In this document: one piece after another, positions 16,499 through 26,523 of the stretch
How positions within the stretch are numbered: position 1 is the first letter of the stretch
Layout of the letters: the number at the start of each line of letters is the position of its first letter
Assembly (NCBI GenBank): GCA_022701275.1
Contig: CP031740.1
Location: 5,221,001-5,285,000, forward strand
DNA from: Microcoleus vaginatus PCC 9802
Lineage (GTDB): Bacteria; Cyanobacteriota; Cyanobacteriia; Cyanobacteriales; Microcoleaceae
DNA length: 64,000 nt
Direction of reading: 5' to 3'
The notes under the pieces: model-generated
What the model was told of the DNA's origin: nothing
What the model saw: the letters and a program-made list of their open reading frames with translations, nothing else
Database searches by the model: none
Translations under genes and position numbers: made by a program

Positions 16499-19400
16499 AT
16501 GAATAGCAGATTCCTCGATCGCCTCCACCACCCCTCACGCCCCGTCATCGTCTTCGACGGCGCGATGGGAACCAACCTGCAAGTCCAAAACCTCACCGCA
16601 GAAGACTTTGGCGGCAAAGAATACGAAGGTTGCAACGAATATCTCGTCCACACCAAGCCGGAAGCCGTCGCCAACGTGCACCGGGGATTCCTCGAAGCAG
16701 GGGCCGATGTCATCGAAACAGACACCTTTGGCGCCGCTTCCATCGTTCTCGCCGAATACGATTTAGCAGACAAAGCGTATTATCTCAACAAAACTGCCGC
16801 CGAACTCGCCAAGGGTATCGCCGCCGAATTTTCCACGCCAGAAAAACCGAGATTTGTCGCAGGATCGATCGGGCCAGGCACCAAATTGCCAACATTAGGA
16901 CACATTGATTTTGACACTCTCACCGCCGCTTTTGCCGAACAAGCAGAAGGACTTTATGACGGTGGCGTTGACTTATTTATTGTCGAAACTTGTCAAGATG
17001 TGCTGCAAATTAAATCAGCATTAAATGCCATTGAAGAAGTATTTAAGAAAAAAGGCGCGCGGATTCCGTTAATGGTATCAGTCACAATGGAAGCCACCGG
17101 CACAATGTTAGTCGGTTCCGACATCAGCGCCGCCCTAGCCATTTTGCAGCCTTACCCGATCGACATTTTAGGCCTCAACTGCGCCACCGGGCCCGATCGC
17201 ATGGCCGAACACGTCAAATACCTTTCCGAACATTCGCCCTTCGTCGTTTCCTGCGTTCCCAACGCCGGTTTACCCGAAAACATCGGCGGCCACGCGCACT
17301 ACAAACTCACGCCAATAGAATTAAAAATGGCCTTGATGCGCTTTGTCGAAGACTTAGGCGTACAAGTCATCGGCGGCTGCTGCGGAACCCGCTACGATCA
17401 CATCCGCGAACTAGCAGAAATTGGCAAAACTCTTAAACCCAAAATCCGCGAAATTACTTGGGAACCATCCGCCGCCTCAATTTATAGCGCCCAACCCTAC
17501 GAACAAGAGAATTCCTTCTTAATTGTCGGCGAAAGACTCAACGCCAGCGGTTCCAAAAAATGCCGCGATTTGCTAAACGCCGAAGACTGGGACGGTTTAG
17601 TAGCAATGGCCAGGGAACAAGTGCGAGAAGGCGCGCACATTCTCGATGTTAACGTTGATTATGTCGGCCGCGATGGCGTGCGAGACATGAAAGAATTAGT
17701 TTCCCGCGTTGTGACTAATGCCACTCTCCCTTTAATGCTGGATTCCACAGAATGGGAAAAGATGGAAGCAGGCTTAAAAGTTGCCGGCGGCAAATGTTTG
17801 CTGAATTCCACTAACTATGAAGACGGAGAACCGCGTTTTTATCAAGTTTTAGAGTTGGCGAAAAAATACGGCGCGGGCATAGTTATCGGTACAATTGACG
17901 AAGACGGGATGGCCAGAACTGCTGACCAAAAATTTGCGATCGCCCAGCGCGCATATAACGCCGCTGTCGCCTACGGAATTCCCGCCGAGGAAATCTTTTT
18001 TGACACCCTAGCTTTGCCCATTTCCACCGGGATTGAAGAAGACAGAAAAAATGGCAAAGCTACCATCGAATCGATCCGCCGCATTCGCCAAGAATTGCCC
18101 GGTTGTCACGTAATCTTAGGAGTTTCTAACATTTCCTTCGGCTTGAATCCGGCGGCGCGGCAAGTCTTGAATTCGATGTTTTTGCACGAAGCGATGCAGG
18201 CCGGGATGGACTCGGCAATTGTCAGCGCCAATAAGATTTTGCCCCTCGCCAAAATCGACCCCAAACACCAAGAAATCTGCCGTAAACTGATTTACGACGA
18301 ACGGGAGTTTGACGGGGATATTTGCGTTTACGACCCCTTGGGCGACCTGACAACGGTGTTTGCGGGCAAAACTACTAAGCGCGATCGTACAGAAGACGCA
18401 AGCCTTCCGGTAGAAGAACGCCTGAAGCAGCACATCATCGACGGCGAACGCATTGGACTAGATATCCAACTCGCCAAAGCATTAGAAAGCTATCCGCCTC
18501 TCCACATAATCAATACTTTCCTGTTAGACGGGATGAAAGTAGTCGGAGAATTGTTCGGTTCGGGACAAATGCAACTGCCATTTGTATTGCAGTCAGCAGA
18601 AACCATGAAAGCGGCAGTTGCCTATTTAGAACCGCACATGGAAAAGTCAGAATCTGGGGACAATGCCAAAGGCACATTCATCATCGCTACTGTCAAAGGC
18701 GACGTTCACGATATCGGCAAAAACTTAGTTGATATTATTTTATCAAACAACGGCTACCGAGTGATAAACTTGGGGATTAAACAGTCGGTTGACAATATCA
18801 TCGAAGCTTACGAAAAGCACAAAGCCGACTGTATTGCCATGAGTGGCTTGCTGGTAAAATCCACCGCGTTCATGAAAGAGAATCTGGAAGTGTTCAACCA
18901 GAAAGGAATCACCGTTCCGGTAATTTTGGGCGGCGCAGCTTTGACTCCCAAGTTTGTACATGAAGACTGCCAAAATACCTACAAAGGTAAAGTAGTTTAC
19001 GGCAAAGATGCGTTTTCTGATTTGCACTTTATGGACAAACTCATGCCAGCCAAATCTGCTGGTAAATGGGAAGACTTGCAAGGATTTTTAGATGAAAGAG
19101 AGGATGATAATGGCGCGGTTAAAGAAGCTAAAGCGGCGCCAGAAACTTCTGTAGAAGATGCCAAGAAAGCAGACACTCCTGTGGTGATAGATACCAGGCG
19201 ATCCGAAGCAGTTGCAGGAGATATCGATCGCCCGACTCCTCCTTTCTGGGGAACGAAACTGTTGCAGGGAGAAGACATCCCCTTTGAGGAGATTTTCTGG
19301 CACTTAGATTTGCAAGCTTTAGTTGCCGGTCAGTGGCAGTTCCGCAAGCCAAAAGACCAATCGCGGGAAGAATACGATGCTTTCTTAGCGGAAAAAGTTT

Positions 19401-20050
19401 ATCCGATCTTGGAAGAATGGAAACACAAAGTCATCGCCGAAAAGTTACTGTATCCCCAAGCAATTTACGGGTATTTTCCCTGTCAAGCTGAAGGCAATTC
19501 TTTGTATTTGTACGACCCAGAAATCATGGCTGGCGGGCAAGATGTATCGACACCCGCTGCAACATTGACATTTCCCCGCCAAAAATCGGGGCGCAGGCTG
19601 TGCATTGCCGACTTTTTCGCGCCCAAAGAATCGGGTAAAATCGATGTATTTCCGATGCAAGTAGCAACAGTGGGAGAAATTGCTACAGAGTACGCGCAAA
19701 AGCTATTTGCTAACAATCAATATAGCGACTATCTCTACTTTCACGGATTAGCGGTACAGACAGCGGAAGCCGTAGCAGAATGGACTCACGCGCGAATTCG
19801 GCGCGAATTGGGCTTTGGTAGCGAAGAACCGGACAACATTCGCGATATGCTAGCCCAAAGATATCGCGGTTCGCGGTACAGTTTCGGCTATCCCGCTTGT
19901 CCGAATATGGCGGATCAGTACAAGCAACTGGAATTGTTAAAGTGCGATCGTATCAACCTCTACATGGATGAAAGCGAACAACTGTATCCCGAACAATCAA
20001 CAACCGCCATTATCACCTATCACCCAGCCGCCAAATACTTCAGCGCTTAA
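16499..20050 (+). CDS. metH: Cobalamin-dependent methionine synthase
   Basis: A 1183-residue modular enzyme that transfers the methyl group from 5-methyl-THF to homocysteine via cob(I)alamin. Homocysteine domain: residues about 10-325, with zinc ligands in GLNCATG (near 229) and GGCCGTR (near 293). Pterin-binding domain: about 335-600 ([16 protein letters not shown] type start). B12 cap and binding: about 635-870, with DVHDIGKN near 735 supplying the axial His, and GGAALTP. A charged linker covers about 865-915. AdoMet reactivation domain: about 925-1183 ([24 protein letters not shown]). All four modules are intact. I see no obvious riboswitch in the short leader after the 16209-16451 frame. 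Confidence 0.97.
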   Translation: MNSRFLDRLHHPSRPVIVFDGAMGTNLQVQNLTAEDFGGKEYEGCNEYLVHTKPEAVANVHRGFLEAGADVIETDTFGAASIVLAEYDLADKAYYLNKTAAELAKGIAAEFSTPEKPRFVAGSIGPGTKLPTLGHIDFDTLTAAFAEQAEGLYDGGVDLFIVETCQDVLQIKSALNAIEEVFKKKGARIPLMVSVTMEATGTMLVGSDISAALAILQPYPIDILGLNCATGPDRMAEHVKYLSEHSPFVVSCVPNAGLPENIGGHAHYKLTPIELKMALMRFVEDLGVQVIGGCCGTRYDHIRELAEIGKTLKPKIREITWEPSAASIYSAQPYEQENSFLIVGERLNASGSKKCRDLLNAEDWDGLVAMAREQVREGAHILDVNVDYVGRDGVRDMKELVSRVVTNATLPLMLDSTEWEKMEAGLKVAGGKCLLNSTNYEDGEPRFYQVLELAKKYGAGIVIGTIDEDGMARTADQKFAIAQRAYNAAVAYGIPAEEIFFDTLALPISTGIEEDRKNGKATIESIRRIRQELPGCHVILGVSNISFGLNPAARQVLNSMFLHEAMQAGMDSAIVSANKILPLAKIDPKHQEICRKLIYDEREFDGDICVYDPLGDLTTVFAGKTTKRDRTEDASLPVEERLKQHIIDGERIGLDIQLAKALESYPPLHIINTFLLDGMKVVGELFGSGQMQLPFVLQSAETMKAAVAYLEPHMEKSESGDNAKGTFIIATVKGDVHDIGKNLVDIILSNNGYRVINLGIKQSVDNIIEAYEKHKADCIAMSGLLVKSTAFMKENLEVFNQKGITVPVILGGAALTPKFVHEDCQNTYKGKVVYGKDAFSDLHFMDKLMPAKSAGKWEDLQGFLDEREDDNGAVKEAKAAPETSVEDAKKADTPVVIDTRRSEAVAGDIDRPTPPFWGTKLLQGEDIPFEEIFWHLDLQALVAGQWQFRKPKDQSREEYDAFLAEKVYPILEEWKHKVIAEKLLYPQAIYGYFPCQAEGNSLYLYDPEIMAGGQDVSTPAATLTFPRQKSGRRLCIADFFAPKESGKIDVFPMQVATVGEIATEYAQKLFANNQYSDYLYFHGLAVQTAEAVAEWTHARIRRELGFGSEEPDNIRDMLAQRYRGSRYSFGYPACPNMADQYKQLELLKCDRINLYMDESEQLYPEQSTTAIITYHPAAKYFSA

Positions 20051-20100
20051 TTTATAAAGTGCGCTATAAGCACCTTTCTCTCGCTTTTATCATTCATTAT

Positions 20101-20216
20101 CCTCGTTCCCAGGCAGAGAGAGCCTGGGAACAAAGATCCCGAGGCTGTGCCTCCCTTTAAAAACCGAGAGGCAGAGCCTTAAAAAATGCGTTTTCAGGTA
20201 TAACCTGGGAACAAGA
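20101..20216. repeat. Palindromic intergenic element with GTTCCCAGG ends
   Basis: GTTCCCAGGC (20105-20114) and GCCTGGGAAC (20122-20131) form a perfect 7-nt-loop hairpin. A GAGGC/GCCTC hairpin follows, and the element ends with CCTGGGAACAAG, which is inverted relative to the left end. About 115 bp, noncoding, MITE-like or REP-like. Confidence 0.65.
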
Positions 20217-20246
20217 AAAAAATAGTTCACCAATTAAACCAACAAA

Positions 20247-20270
20247 AAAGCACCTTAAAAAAAGTGCTTT
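20247..20270 (-). terminator. Intrinsic terminator of the membrane-protein gene
   Basis: On the minus strand AAAGCAC (20270-20264) pairs with GTGCTTT (20253-20247) and is followed by TTTTGTTGG. It lies 35 bp after the stop at 20305. Confidence 0.7.
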
Positions 20271-20304
20271 CCTGAATATGAACTTTCCGTGTCTGACGAA
20301 ACTT

Positions 20305-20928
20305 TTAGGAGTGATGCCGAGGAGTGCGCGCGCCGGCAGATGCTCCTACCATCGCAGCAACTAAACCCAATAGTGAGCCGAACAAGAACGACCAACCAGC
20401 TTTTGCAGCATTACCAGCAATATTGCGAGTATCCTGAGCAGATACGTTAGGTGCTCGGTTCGGCAAATCAACCCCGCCCTGCTGCGCTTGATTAATTGCT
20501 TCTCCCGCATTCGCAGCTATTACGCCAAAAGTACCGGCCACGCCATTTGCTAACAGCCAAGAGCCAATTGTTAAGGTAGTTGCCCACAAAATTGCTCCGT
20601 TCAAAAGTGCTGTGTTGCGGTTCATCGGGCCGCAAGCGCGAGCAGTTACCCAACCGCCAACCCCCAAGCTAATTAACAAACTAATAATTGACCAAATTCC
20701 GACGCCGGTACCCACGTCCCCTGAAATACTGCGCGGAGCTCCTGAATTAGCAATGTTGCTCAACCCGATCGCAGCGCCCAATGCACTTAACACCAGTTGT
20801 GTGCCGATCGCAATTACCAAACCTGAAAAAATCGGGCCCCAACGTACTCGATCGTGGTATTCCATGATTGAATTCACAACCACGGGTTCGGTACCAACAT
20901 TATCTACAGGTCTATTTACGTATGACAT
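20305..20928 (-). CDS. Small integral membrane protein, function unknown
   Basis: A 207-residue protein with four hydrophobic helices at about 32-56 (GPIFSGLVIAIGTQLVLSAL), 73-96, 106-132 and 180-203, separated by Gly- and Asn-rich loops. The first helix is preceded by a conserved-looking YHDRVRWGP. I recall similar bacterial proteins only as unnamed membrane proteins, so no function is given. A terminator follows. Its 5' region to 21197 holds heptamer and 19-bp-period repeats. Confidence 0.75.
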   Translation of the reverse strand: MSYVNRPVDNVGTEPVVVNSIMEYHDRVRWGPIFSGLVIAIGTQLVLSALGAAIGLSNIANSGAPRSISGDVGTGVGIWSIISLLISLGVGGWVTARACGPMNRNTALLNGAILWATTLTIGSWLLANGVAGTFGVIAANAGEAINQAQQGGVDLPNRAPNVSAQDTRNIAGNAAKAGWSFLFGSLLGLVAAMVGASAGARTPRHHS

Positions 20929-21097
20929 AGGTTTTTCTTTCCTCTGAGAATTGCTTTAATTTTTAACCATCTTTCACCTAAGCATTGATTATGGCTGAGA
21001 TTGATAGGAAGTATATCTGCCTGGGGAAAGAACCAGTATCTATGTCTGAAGAAATAAACGAAAAAGTCATCAGCCACCAGCCCGCCGCTATTAGCGA

Positions 21098-21132
21098 ATC
21101 ATTGATGATTGATGACTGATGAGTGATGAATA
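21098..21132. repeat. TGATTGA-type heptamer repeat
   Basis: TCATTGA, TGATTGA, TGACTGA, TGAGTGA, TGAATAT: five degenerate 7-bp units in register, upstream of the 20305-20928 gene. Degenerate member of the STRR class. Confidence 0.7.
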
Positions 21133-21154
21133 TTTTATCCCGTTAGAAAAGTTC

Positions 21155-21190
21155 CCGGACGTATACAGGAAATGCGGACGTATACAGGAA
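21155..21190. repeat. Two 17-bp direct repeats containing GTATAC
   Basis: CGGACGTATACAGGAAA occurs at 21155-21171 and again at 21174-21190, exactly 19 bp apart. Each contains the palindrome GTATAC. They lie just after the ybjQ stop and about 230 bp upstream of the membrane-protein start. Spacing near two helical turns would suit paired protein binding; no regulator is known. Confidence 0.7.
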
Positions 21191-21197
21191 AGACAGC

Positions 21198-21524
21198 TTA
21201 ACGCAATCTTACAGCCGTTCCAACGGCTGTAATCAGCAGCAAAGCCCCGTTCGAGTCTACATTAATCGTGCCTGTGTCCACTTCCACCCCGATTACGGCA
21301 TTGGCGCCCAGGCGCTGGGCCCGTTTTTCCAGTTCCGCGAGGGCATCTCGCTGTCCTTTGAGAAACACTTCCTCGTAACTGCCGGTGCGCCCGCCGATGA
21401 TGTCGCGAATGCCCGCGAAGAAATCTCGCAGGGCGTTGGTGCCGTAGACAACCTCAGCAGTTACTATTCCCAGGTAAGATTGAATTTCTGCTCCTTGGAT
21501 GATATCAGTTGTTGTTACAATCAT
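21198..21524 (-). CDS. YbjQ/UPF0145 family protein
   Basis: A 108-residue protein of the UPF0145 (YbjQ) family of small pentamer-forming proteins annotated as heavy-metal-binding-domain proteins. Conserved pieces: MIVTTTD at the start, YLGIVTAEVVYGTN, a DIIGGRTGSYE loop and LGANAVIGVEVD. Length is typical. No metal-resistance genes surround it, so a role in metal handling is not supported by context. Confidence 0.88.
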   Translation of the reverse strand: MIVTTTDIIQGAEIQSYLGIVTAEVVYGTNALRDFFAGIRDIIGGRTGSYEEVFLKGQRDALAELEKRAQRLGANAVIGVEVDTGTINVDSNGALLLITAVGTAVRLR

Positions 21525-21674
21525 CAGTTGGCCTCAGTCGCGAAAATTTTGAGTGGGTCTTGTTCTGTAGATTTACTACATCTCGCCGCTCAAACATTCC
21601 TGGTAAACCATAAGTTGTCAGCTTGCTAAGCTGACAGCAACTCGCCCTTTCATTCCACACACTCTTTGAAACAA

Positions 21675-22775
21675 ATGGCCGTGTACAAACAAAGTCTCTT
21701 GGTATTCAGTACGCTGTTAGTAGCAGGATTCGCGGTCGCTGCGCCGCAGATAGCGCTCTCAGCAGAAACATCTGTTCAAGTCAACCCTGAAAATAATTCA
21801 AATTTAGATGCTCTGCTGCGACAAGGGCGCGAGTTGGTAGATTTAGGAGACTACAGTAAGGCGATCGCCATTTATCAGGAAGCAGCACGTTTAGATACGG
21901 AAAACCCCCGCATTTTTTCTGGTATTGGCTATTTAGAAGCGCGTCAAGGCAACTATCAAGCCTCAGTGGAATTTTACCAACAAGCGATCGGTCTGGAACC
22001 GAACAATGCTGACTTCCAATACGCCTTAGGATATGCTATGGCGAATTTGCAAAACTATCCCGCAGCAGCCACAGCTTACCGCCGCGCCGCTGCGCTCGAT
22101 CGCAAAAATGTCAATGCCCGGATCGGTCTCGGAGTGGTACTCTTTCAGCAAAAAGATTACAGCGGTTCTTTTAAAGCATACCAAGAGGCGATCGCCCTCG
22201 ATCCGAAAAATTGGCAAGCTTATTCTTCAATGGGTTTAGTATTGATCCAGCAGGAAAATTTTGCCAGTGCAGTTACCGTGCTCCAACAAGCAGCCGAACT
22301 CGCTCCCAAACAAGCCGGTGTCCAGTTAAAATTAGGCACTGCTTTGCTGCGTGCCGGCTATACTTCCGAAGGGCTAGCAGCTTTTGAAGAAGCTGCCAAA
22401 TTGGAGCCCCGGAATCCAGAAGTGCAGTTAGAAATTGGCGAACTTCTCAAGGGTCAAAACGACTTAGACGGAGCGCTGGTAGCTTATCAGCGGGCTATTG
22501 CGGTGCGACCAAATTTAGTGGAAGCACACGCAGGAATCGGGCAAATTCAACTGGAAAAACAAGATTTTTTAGCAGCCATTACCACTTTTGGGCGAGTGAT
22601 AAAGCTCGATCCAAACAGAGCCGAAGCTTATTACAATATGGGTACGGCACTCAAAGCGCGCGATCGCAAATCCGAAGCAATTGAAGCTTTTCAACAAGCC
22701 CTCAACACTTACCGCCAGCAAGGCAACAATGAGGGTGTACAAAAAGCTGAGGCGGCGCTCCAGCAACTAAAGTAA
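21675..22775 (+). CDS. Exported tetratricopeptide-repeat protein
   Basis: A 366-residue protein. A signal peptide covers about residues 1-27 (SLLVFSTLLVAGFAVAA, cleavage around LSA-E). A nearly continuous array of about nine 34-residue TPR motifs follows, with repeated phrases such as AIAIYQEAARLD, ASVEFYQQAIGLEP and GALVAYQRAIAVRP. TPR arrays bind other proteins; here probably in the periplasm or thylakoid lumen. ATG 21675 is preferred over the upstream TTG 21666. Specific partner unknown. Confidence 0.85.
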   Translation: MAVYKQSLLVFSTLLVAGFAVAAPQIALSAETSVQVNPENNSNLDALLRQGRELVDLGDYSKAIAIYQEAARLDTENPRIFSGIGYLEARQGNYQASVEFYQQAIGLEPNNADFQYALGYAMANLQNYPAAATAYRRAAALDRKNVNARIGLGVVLFQQKDYSGSFKAYQEAIALDPKNWQAYSSMGLVLIQQENFASAVTVLQQAAELAPKQAGVQLKLGTALLRAGYTSEGLAAFEEAAKLEPRNPEVQLEIGELLKGQNDLDGALVAYQRAIAVRPNLVEAHAGIGQIQLEKQDFLAAITTFGRVIKLDPNRAEAYYNMGTALKARDRKSEAIEAFQQALNTYRQQGNNEGVQKAEAALQQLK

Positions 22776-22790
22776 TATTTCTCAATGTAC

Positions 22791-22839
22791 TAATTGGTAA
22801 TTGGTAATTGGTAATGAGTTTTGAGTTTTGAGTAAGTAA
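22791..22839. repeat. TAATTGG/TTTTGAG heptamer repeat
   Basis: Three TAATTGG units, one TAATGAG, two TTTTGAG and a TAAGTAA run in perfect 7-bp phase 15 bp after the TPR gene stop. STRR-class. Confidence 0.85.
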
Positions 22840-22908
22840 TTTTTGTAAGGCTTAACCCTTCCAATCCCAGGGTTGCCAGGAAGGACAGAATCTCAAAACT
22901 TTTTTTAT

Positions 22909-22943
22909 TACCTCTTACCTCTTGCCTCTTGCCTCTTCCTTCG
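22909..22943. repeat. TACCTCT/TGCCTCT heptamer repeat
   Basis: Two TACCTCT, two TGCCTCT and TCCTTCG in 7-bp register. It is a second, unrelated heptamer array 70 bp from the previous one and is similar to the TTCCTCT-type array at 58137-58287. Confidence 0.8.
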
Positions 22944-23234
22944 TTTAAAAAACTCCGGTTTATCTGGCAGATATTACTCGTGATTAAGTTTTATTTTGCG
23001 CGCAAATAAACGTGATTAAATGCGGTATAATACTGGGGCAAATTTTCAGAGGGGATCGCTCTTAAAATCAGAGAGGAAATCAGGGCGATCGCAGTTAAAA
23101 ATTTGCGACAGGCTATCTCTTTTGTAAGATGCTCAAACTACTCTCTTAAGACCAATCTATTTCTATTGGTAGAGACTGGCAACTTGTTAACATTTGTAAA
23201 ATGAGCAAAATATCTTATCCCCAGAGCTTCATCT

Positions 23235-24932
23235 ATGCAAACGTATGACGTGATTATCATAGGAGCCGGTCACAACGGACTGGTCTGCGCCTCTTATCTC
23301 CTCAAAGCGGGATATACCGTCCTGTTGTTAGAAAAACGTTCGGTTCCCGGCGGCGCGGCAACTACTGAAGCTGCGATTCCCGAATTGCCGGATTTTAAAT
23401 TCAATATGTGCGCGATCGACCACGAATTTATCCATTTAGGGCCAGTTGTAGAAGAATTAGAACTGGAAAAACACGGTTTAGAATATCTTTTCTGCGATCC
23501 AGTTGCCTTTTGTCCGCATCCCGACGGCAAATATTTCTTAGCGCACAAATCTGTAGAAAAAACTTGTGCTGAAATTGCCCGCTACAACGAGCGCGATGCT
23601 AAAAAATATGCCGAATATACAGACTTTTGGCAGCGGGCTTTAGGTGCGATGGTTCCGATGTTTAATGCGCCACCAAAATCCCTCATAGATATTGCAGGCA
23701 ACTACGATATTGCCAAACTAAAAGATTTATTTTCAGTGATCGGTTCCCCCGACAAAACGCTGGACTTTATTCGCACGATGCTCACCAGCGCTGAAGACCT
23801 TCTCAACGAGTGGTTTGACGAGGAATTTATCAAAGCACCTCTAGCAAGATTCGCCGCAGAACTCGGCGCGCCTCCTTCGCAAAAAACTCTGGCTGTAGGC
23901 GCAATTATGCTGGCAATGAGGCACAATCCCGGCATGGCAAGACCGCGCGGAGGGACTGGTGCATTAGTGCAAGCGCTGCTTAATGTAGTGAAAAGTTACT
24001 CGGGTGTGGTACTTACCGACCAGCACGTCGAGAAAATATTAGTTGATGACGGTCGCGCTGTGGGAGTTCGAGTTGCCAACGGCACGGAATACCGCGCTAC
24101 AAAAGGTGTCATTTCTAATATTGATGCTAAGCGCTTGTTTCTGCACTTAATGGACTCCAGCGATGTTGACAGTGCCGACCCGGATTTGCGGGAAAGATTG
24201 GAGCGCAAAATTGTTAACAACAACGAGACTATTCTCAAAATAGACTTAGCTCTAAATGAAATGCCCAAGTTTGAGCGCTGGAATCATCGGGACGAATATT
24301 TAATCGGGTCGGTTTTAATTGCAGACTCGGTGAGACACGTTGAAATTTCTCACAGCGAGCCTTCAATCGGCAGAATTCCCGACTCTGACCCATCGATGTA
24401 TGTAGTGTTTCCGACGGTACTAGACCCGTCAATGGCTCCCCCCGGACATCATACGGCTTGGATTGAATTTTTTGCTCCTTACATGATCGAAAATGCTGAA
24501 GGAACCGGCCAGCACGGTACGGGTTGGACGGATGAGCTGAAAAACAAAGTTGCCGATCGCTGCATCGATAAATTAGCAGAATACGCGCCAAATATCAAAA
24601 ATTCAATTATAGGGCGCCACGTGGAGAGTCCGGCGGAGTTGGGAGAGCGTTTGGGCGCTTTGAAGGGGAATTATTATCACGTTGACATGACGTTGGATCA
24701 GATGATATTTTTCCGTCCTTTACCGGAGTTGGCGAATTACAAAACACCGATCGACGGTTTGTTTCTGACGGGGGCGGGAACGCATCCGGGCGGATCGATT
24801 TCCGGTATGCCGGGACGCAATACGGCTCGCGTTTTCATGCACTCGCAGCAGCCTTTCGCGCAGACTTTGGCAGATGCGGCTAATACTCTGAAAGCGAAGG
24901 GTAAGTCGGTATTTCGGAGTAATGAGAAGTAA
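23235..24932 (+). CDS. crtO: Beta-carotene ketolase, CrtO type
   Basis: A 565-residue FAD-dependent enzyme related to phytoene desaturases (CrtI fold). It adds 4-keto groups to beta-carotene to give echinenone, used for photoprotection and by the orange carotenoid protein. N-terminal Rossmann motif VIIIGAGHNGLVCASYLL, then PGGAATTE. The conserved NMCAIDHEFIHLGP, YLFCDP, ARPRGGTGAL and C-terminal LTGAGTHPGGSISGMPGRN closely follow Synechocystis CrtO as I recall it. Length is slightly above the usual about 540 because of a charged tail. A 23-bp perfect hairpin follows the stop. Confidence 0.93.
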   Translation: MQTYDVIIIGAGHNGLVCASYLLKAGYTVLLLEKRSVPGGAATTEAAIPELPDFKFNMCAIDHEFIHLGPVVEELELEKHGLEYLFCDPVAFCPHPDGKYFLAHKSVEKTCAEIARYNERDAKKYAEYTDFWQRALGAMVPMFNAPPKSLIDIAGNYDIAKLKDLFSVIGSPDKTLDFIRTMLTSAEDLLNEWFDEEFIKAPLARFAAELGAPPSQKTLAVGAIMLAMRHNPGMARPRGGTGALVQALLNVVKSYSGVVLTDQHVEKILVDDGRAVGVRVANGTEYRATKGVISNIDAKRLFLHLMDSSDVDSADPDLRERLERKIVNNNETILKIDLALNEMPKFERWNHRDEYLIGSVLIADSVRHVEISHSEPSIGRIPDSDPSMYVVFPTVLDPSMAPPGHHTAWIEFFAPYMIENAEGTGQHGTGWTDELKNKVADRCIDKLAEYAPNIKNSIIGRHVESPAELGERLGALKGNYYHVDMTLDQMIFFRPLPELANYKTPIDGLFLTGAGTHPGGSISGMPGRNTARVFMHSQQPFAQTLADAANTLKAKGKSVFRSNEK

Positions 24933-24949
24933 GATTTTTTGAAACACAG

Positions 24950-25000
24950 ATGAACGCAAAGAAACGCAGATGAATCACATCTGCGTTTCTTTGCGTTCAT
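24950..25000 (+). terminator. 23-bp perfect inverted repeat after crtO
   Basis: The arms at 24950-24972 and 24978-25000 (each starting or ending ATGAACGCAAAG/CTTTGCGTTCAT) pair perfectly around the 5-nt loop AATCA. No U-tail follows. It separates crtO from the oppositely oriented broken gene at 25004 and could end both transcripts. Confidence 0.65.
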
Positions 25001-25003
25001 TTA

Positions 25004-25295
25004 TCAGTCTGTGAGTGCGAGAATTTTTTCTGGTTGATTCTCTGTGAAGGGAAAACGATTTGCGATCGCCCTCAATACCTTTTCTAAATCTTGTGCATCT
25101 TTCGCGAGCGGTGGCGACGCTTTGCGTTTCATCAAATCTGTTTAAATATTTTTGGATCACAGAGTATATTCCATCGATAAAATTCTCAATATTAGAAGAA
25201 CAAGTTAACGCTGAAGGCATTTTGGAACTTAGTGTCGCCGCCAAACCTCTAATGAAAGCAGAACAGGCAAGTCGCTGGTAGAAGTCGCTCCCCAT
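25004..25295 (-). pseudogene. Small gene frameshifted by a 25-bp insert
   Basis: From ATG 25295 the minus strand reads MGSDFYQRLACSAFIRG, then IENFIDGIYSVIQKYLNRFDE. It runs into a 25-bp insert at 25102-25126, after which the original frame no longer makes sense. Deleting exactly those 25 bp restores RFDEKDAQDLEKVLRAI and then FPFTENQPEKILALTD to a TGA at 25006. The intact protein would have been about 89 residues, helical and charged. Family not recognised. The ORF in the unshifted frame continues to 24975, but its tail is not protein-like. Confidence 0.6.
25102..25126. repeat. 25-bp insert, small-dispersed-repeat-like
   Basis: TCGCGAGCGGTGGCGACG followed by CTTTGCG. It is GC-rich, unlike the flanking AT-rich coding sequence. 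Its length matches the 21-27-nt small dispersed repeats described in heterocystous cyanobacteria. Only this full copy is seen in the window. Confidence 0.5.
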
Positions 25296-25422
25296 CTCCG
25301 GATCAGGGCGATCGCCGCCGATTCCCCAGCATTTCGCATTCTCCTCAATTCATACTTTATGCGGATGAAAACGCCGGCCCCAAGTTGAGAAACTGAGAAA
25401 TGGCGTTACCCTTTTTTTAGCG

Positions 25423-26523
25423 ATGGCAAACCGAGTTTTGATTGTCGGCGGGCGGGGACGAATTGGCAGCAGCGTTGCCCAAGACCTTGTTACCCACACC
25501 GACGCGGAAATTACTGTTACCGGACGCAACTCTGAAGCCTCTATTGGGCCGGGATTGCCGCCGGATAGGGTGCAGTACCAAACTTTTGATTTAGCGGACA
25601 GTGCAGCCCTGCAAAAAGCAGTTTCAGAGTCTAATCTTGTCGTTCACTGTGCGGGGCCTTTTCACTACCGAGACGCCGGCGTGCTGAAAACTTGCATCGA
25701 AGCAGGTGTTAATTATACTGATGTCAGTGACAGCCGCAGTTTTACTCGCAAGGCTTTAGAATTGCGCGAAACCGCTAAAAATGCTGGGATTACTGCTATT
25801 ATTAATACGGGCATTTTCCCCGGTGTGTCTAACAGCATGGTGCGCCGAGATGTGGAACAATTAGATGAAGCAGAACACATCCATTTAAGTTATGTAGTCG
25901 GAGGTTCTGGCGGCGCTGGCGTTACCGTCATGAGAACCACTTTTTTAGGTTTGCAAACTCCTTTTGAGGTTTGGGAAGATCGCAAGTGGCACCAAGTAAA
26001 ACCCTACAGCAATCGCGAAACAATTGAATTTCCCGCGCCCTACGGCAAAACAGGGGTTTACTGGTTCGATATGCCGGAAGCAATTACTTTGCCCGAAACT
26101 TTCCCCGTCAAATCAGTTGTGACTAAATTCGGTACGTCTCCCGACCTTTACAATCACCTTACCTGGTTTGTTGCTAAGTATTGGCCCGCTAGCTGGCTCA
26201 AAAATAACTCCGTGATTGAATTTCTCTCCTACGTCAGTTATGGGATGACAAGTGTTACTAATAGTTTTAGTGGGGTTGGTGTGGCAGTGCGATCGCAAGT
26301 AACCGGTCTCAAAAACGGTCAACCGGCTAAAGTTTGCTCGACAGCGGTACACCCAAATGCTGCCGTCGCTACTGGCATTGGTACTGGTAGCATCGCTCAA
26401 TTAATGTTAGAAGGTAAACTGGAAAAACCGGGGGTTTGGTCGGTAGAACAAGCTCTTTCTACTGAGCTATTTGAAGGAGCTATGCAGAACAGAAACCTAG
26501 ATATAGAGCAGGTTGTTGTGTAG
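25423..26523 (+). CDS. Saccharopine dehydrogenase-like NAD(P)-binding protein
   Basis: A 366-residue oxidoreductase-like protein. The N-terminal Rossmann fold has VLIVGGRGRIGSSVA and TVTGRN, followed by VVHCAGPFHYRD (the typical CAGP turn) and YTDVSD. The rest is the mixed alpha/beta domain of the saccharopine dehydrogenase superfamily. No substrate residues identify lysine metabolism, and neighbours give no pathway clue, so it is annotated at superfamily level only. ATG start at 25423. Confidence 0.85.
   Translation: MANRVLIVGGRGRIGSSVAQDLVTHTDAEITVTGRNSEASIGPGLPPDRVQYQTFDLADSAALQKAVSESNLVVHCAGPFHYRDAGVLKTCIEAGVNYTDVSDSRSFTRKALELRETAKNAGITAIINTGIFPGVSNSMVRRDVEQLDEAEHIHLSYVVGGSGGAGVTVMRTTFLGLQTPFEVWEDRKWHQVKPYSNRETIEFPAPYGKTGVYWFDMPEAITLPETFPVKSVVTKFGTSPDLYNHLTWFVAKYWPASWLKNNSVIEFLSYVSYGMTSVTNSFSGVGVAVRSQVTGLKNGQPAKVCSTAVHPNAAVATGIGTGSIAQLMLEGKLEKPGVWSVEQALSTELFEGAMQNRNLDIEQVVV

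Larger units (their letters stand above)
22776..23234. other. 459-bp gap with two heptamer arrays; crtO promoter region
   Basis: Contains two separate heptamer repeats (listed individually), an AT-rich stretch, and HIP1-like GCGATCGC sites. The region before 23235 should hold the crtO promoter, but no clear -10/-35 pair or ribosome-binding site was identified. No ORF or RNA gene seen. Confidence 0.5.
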
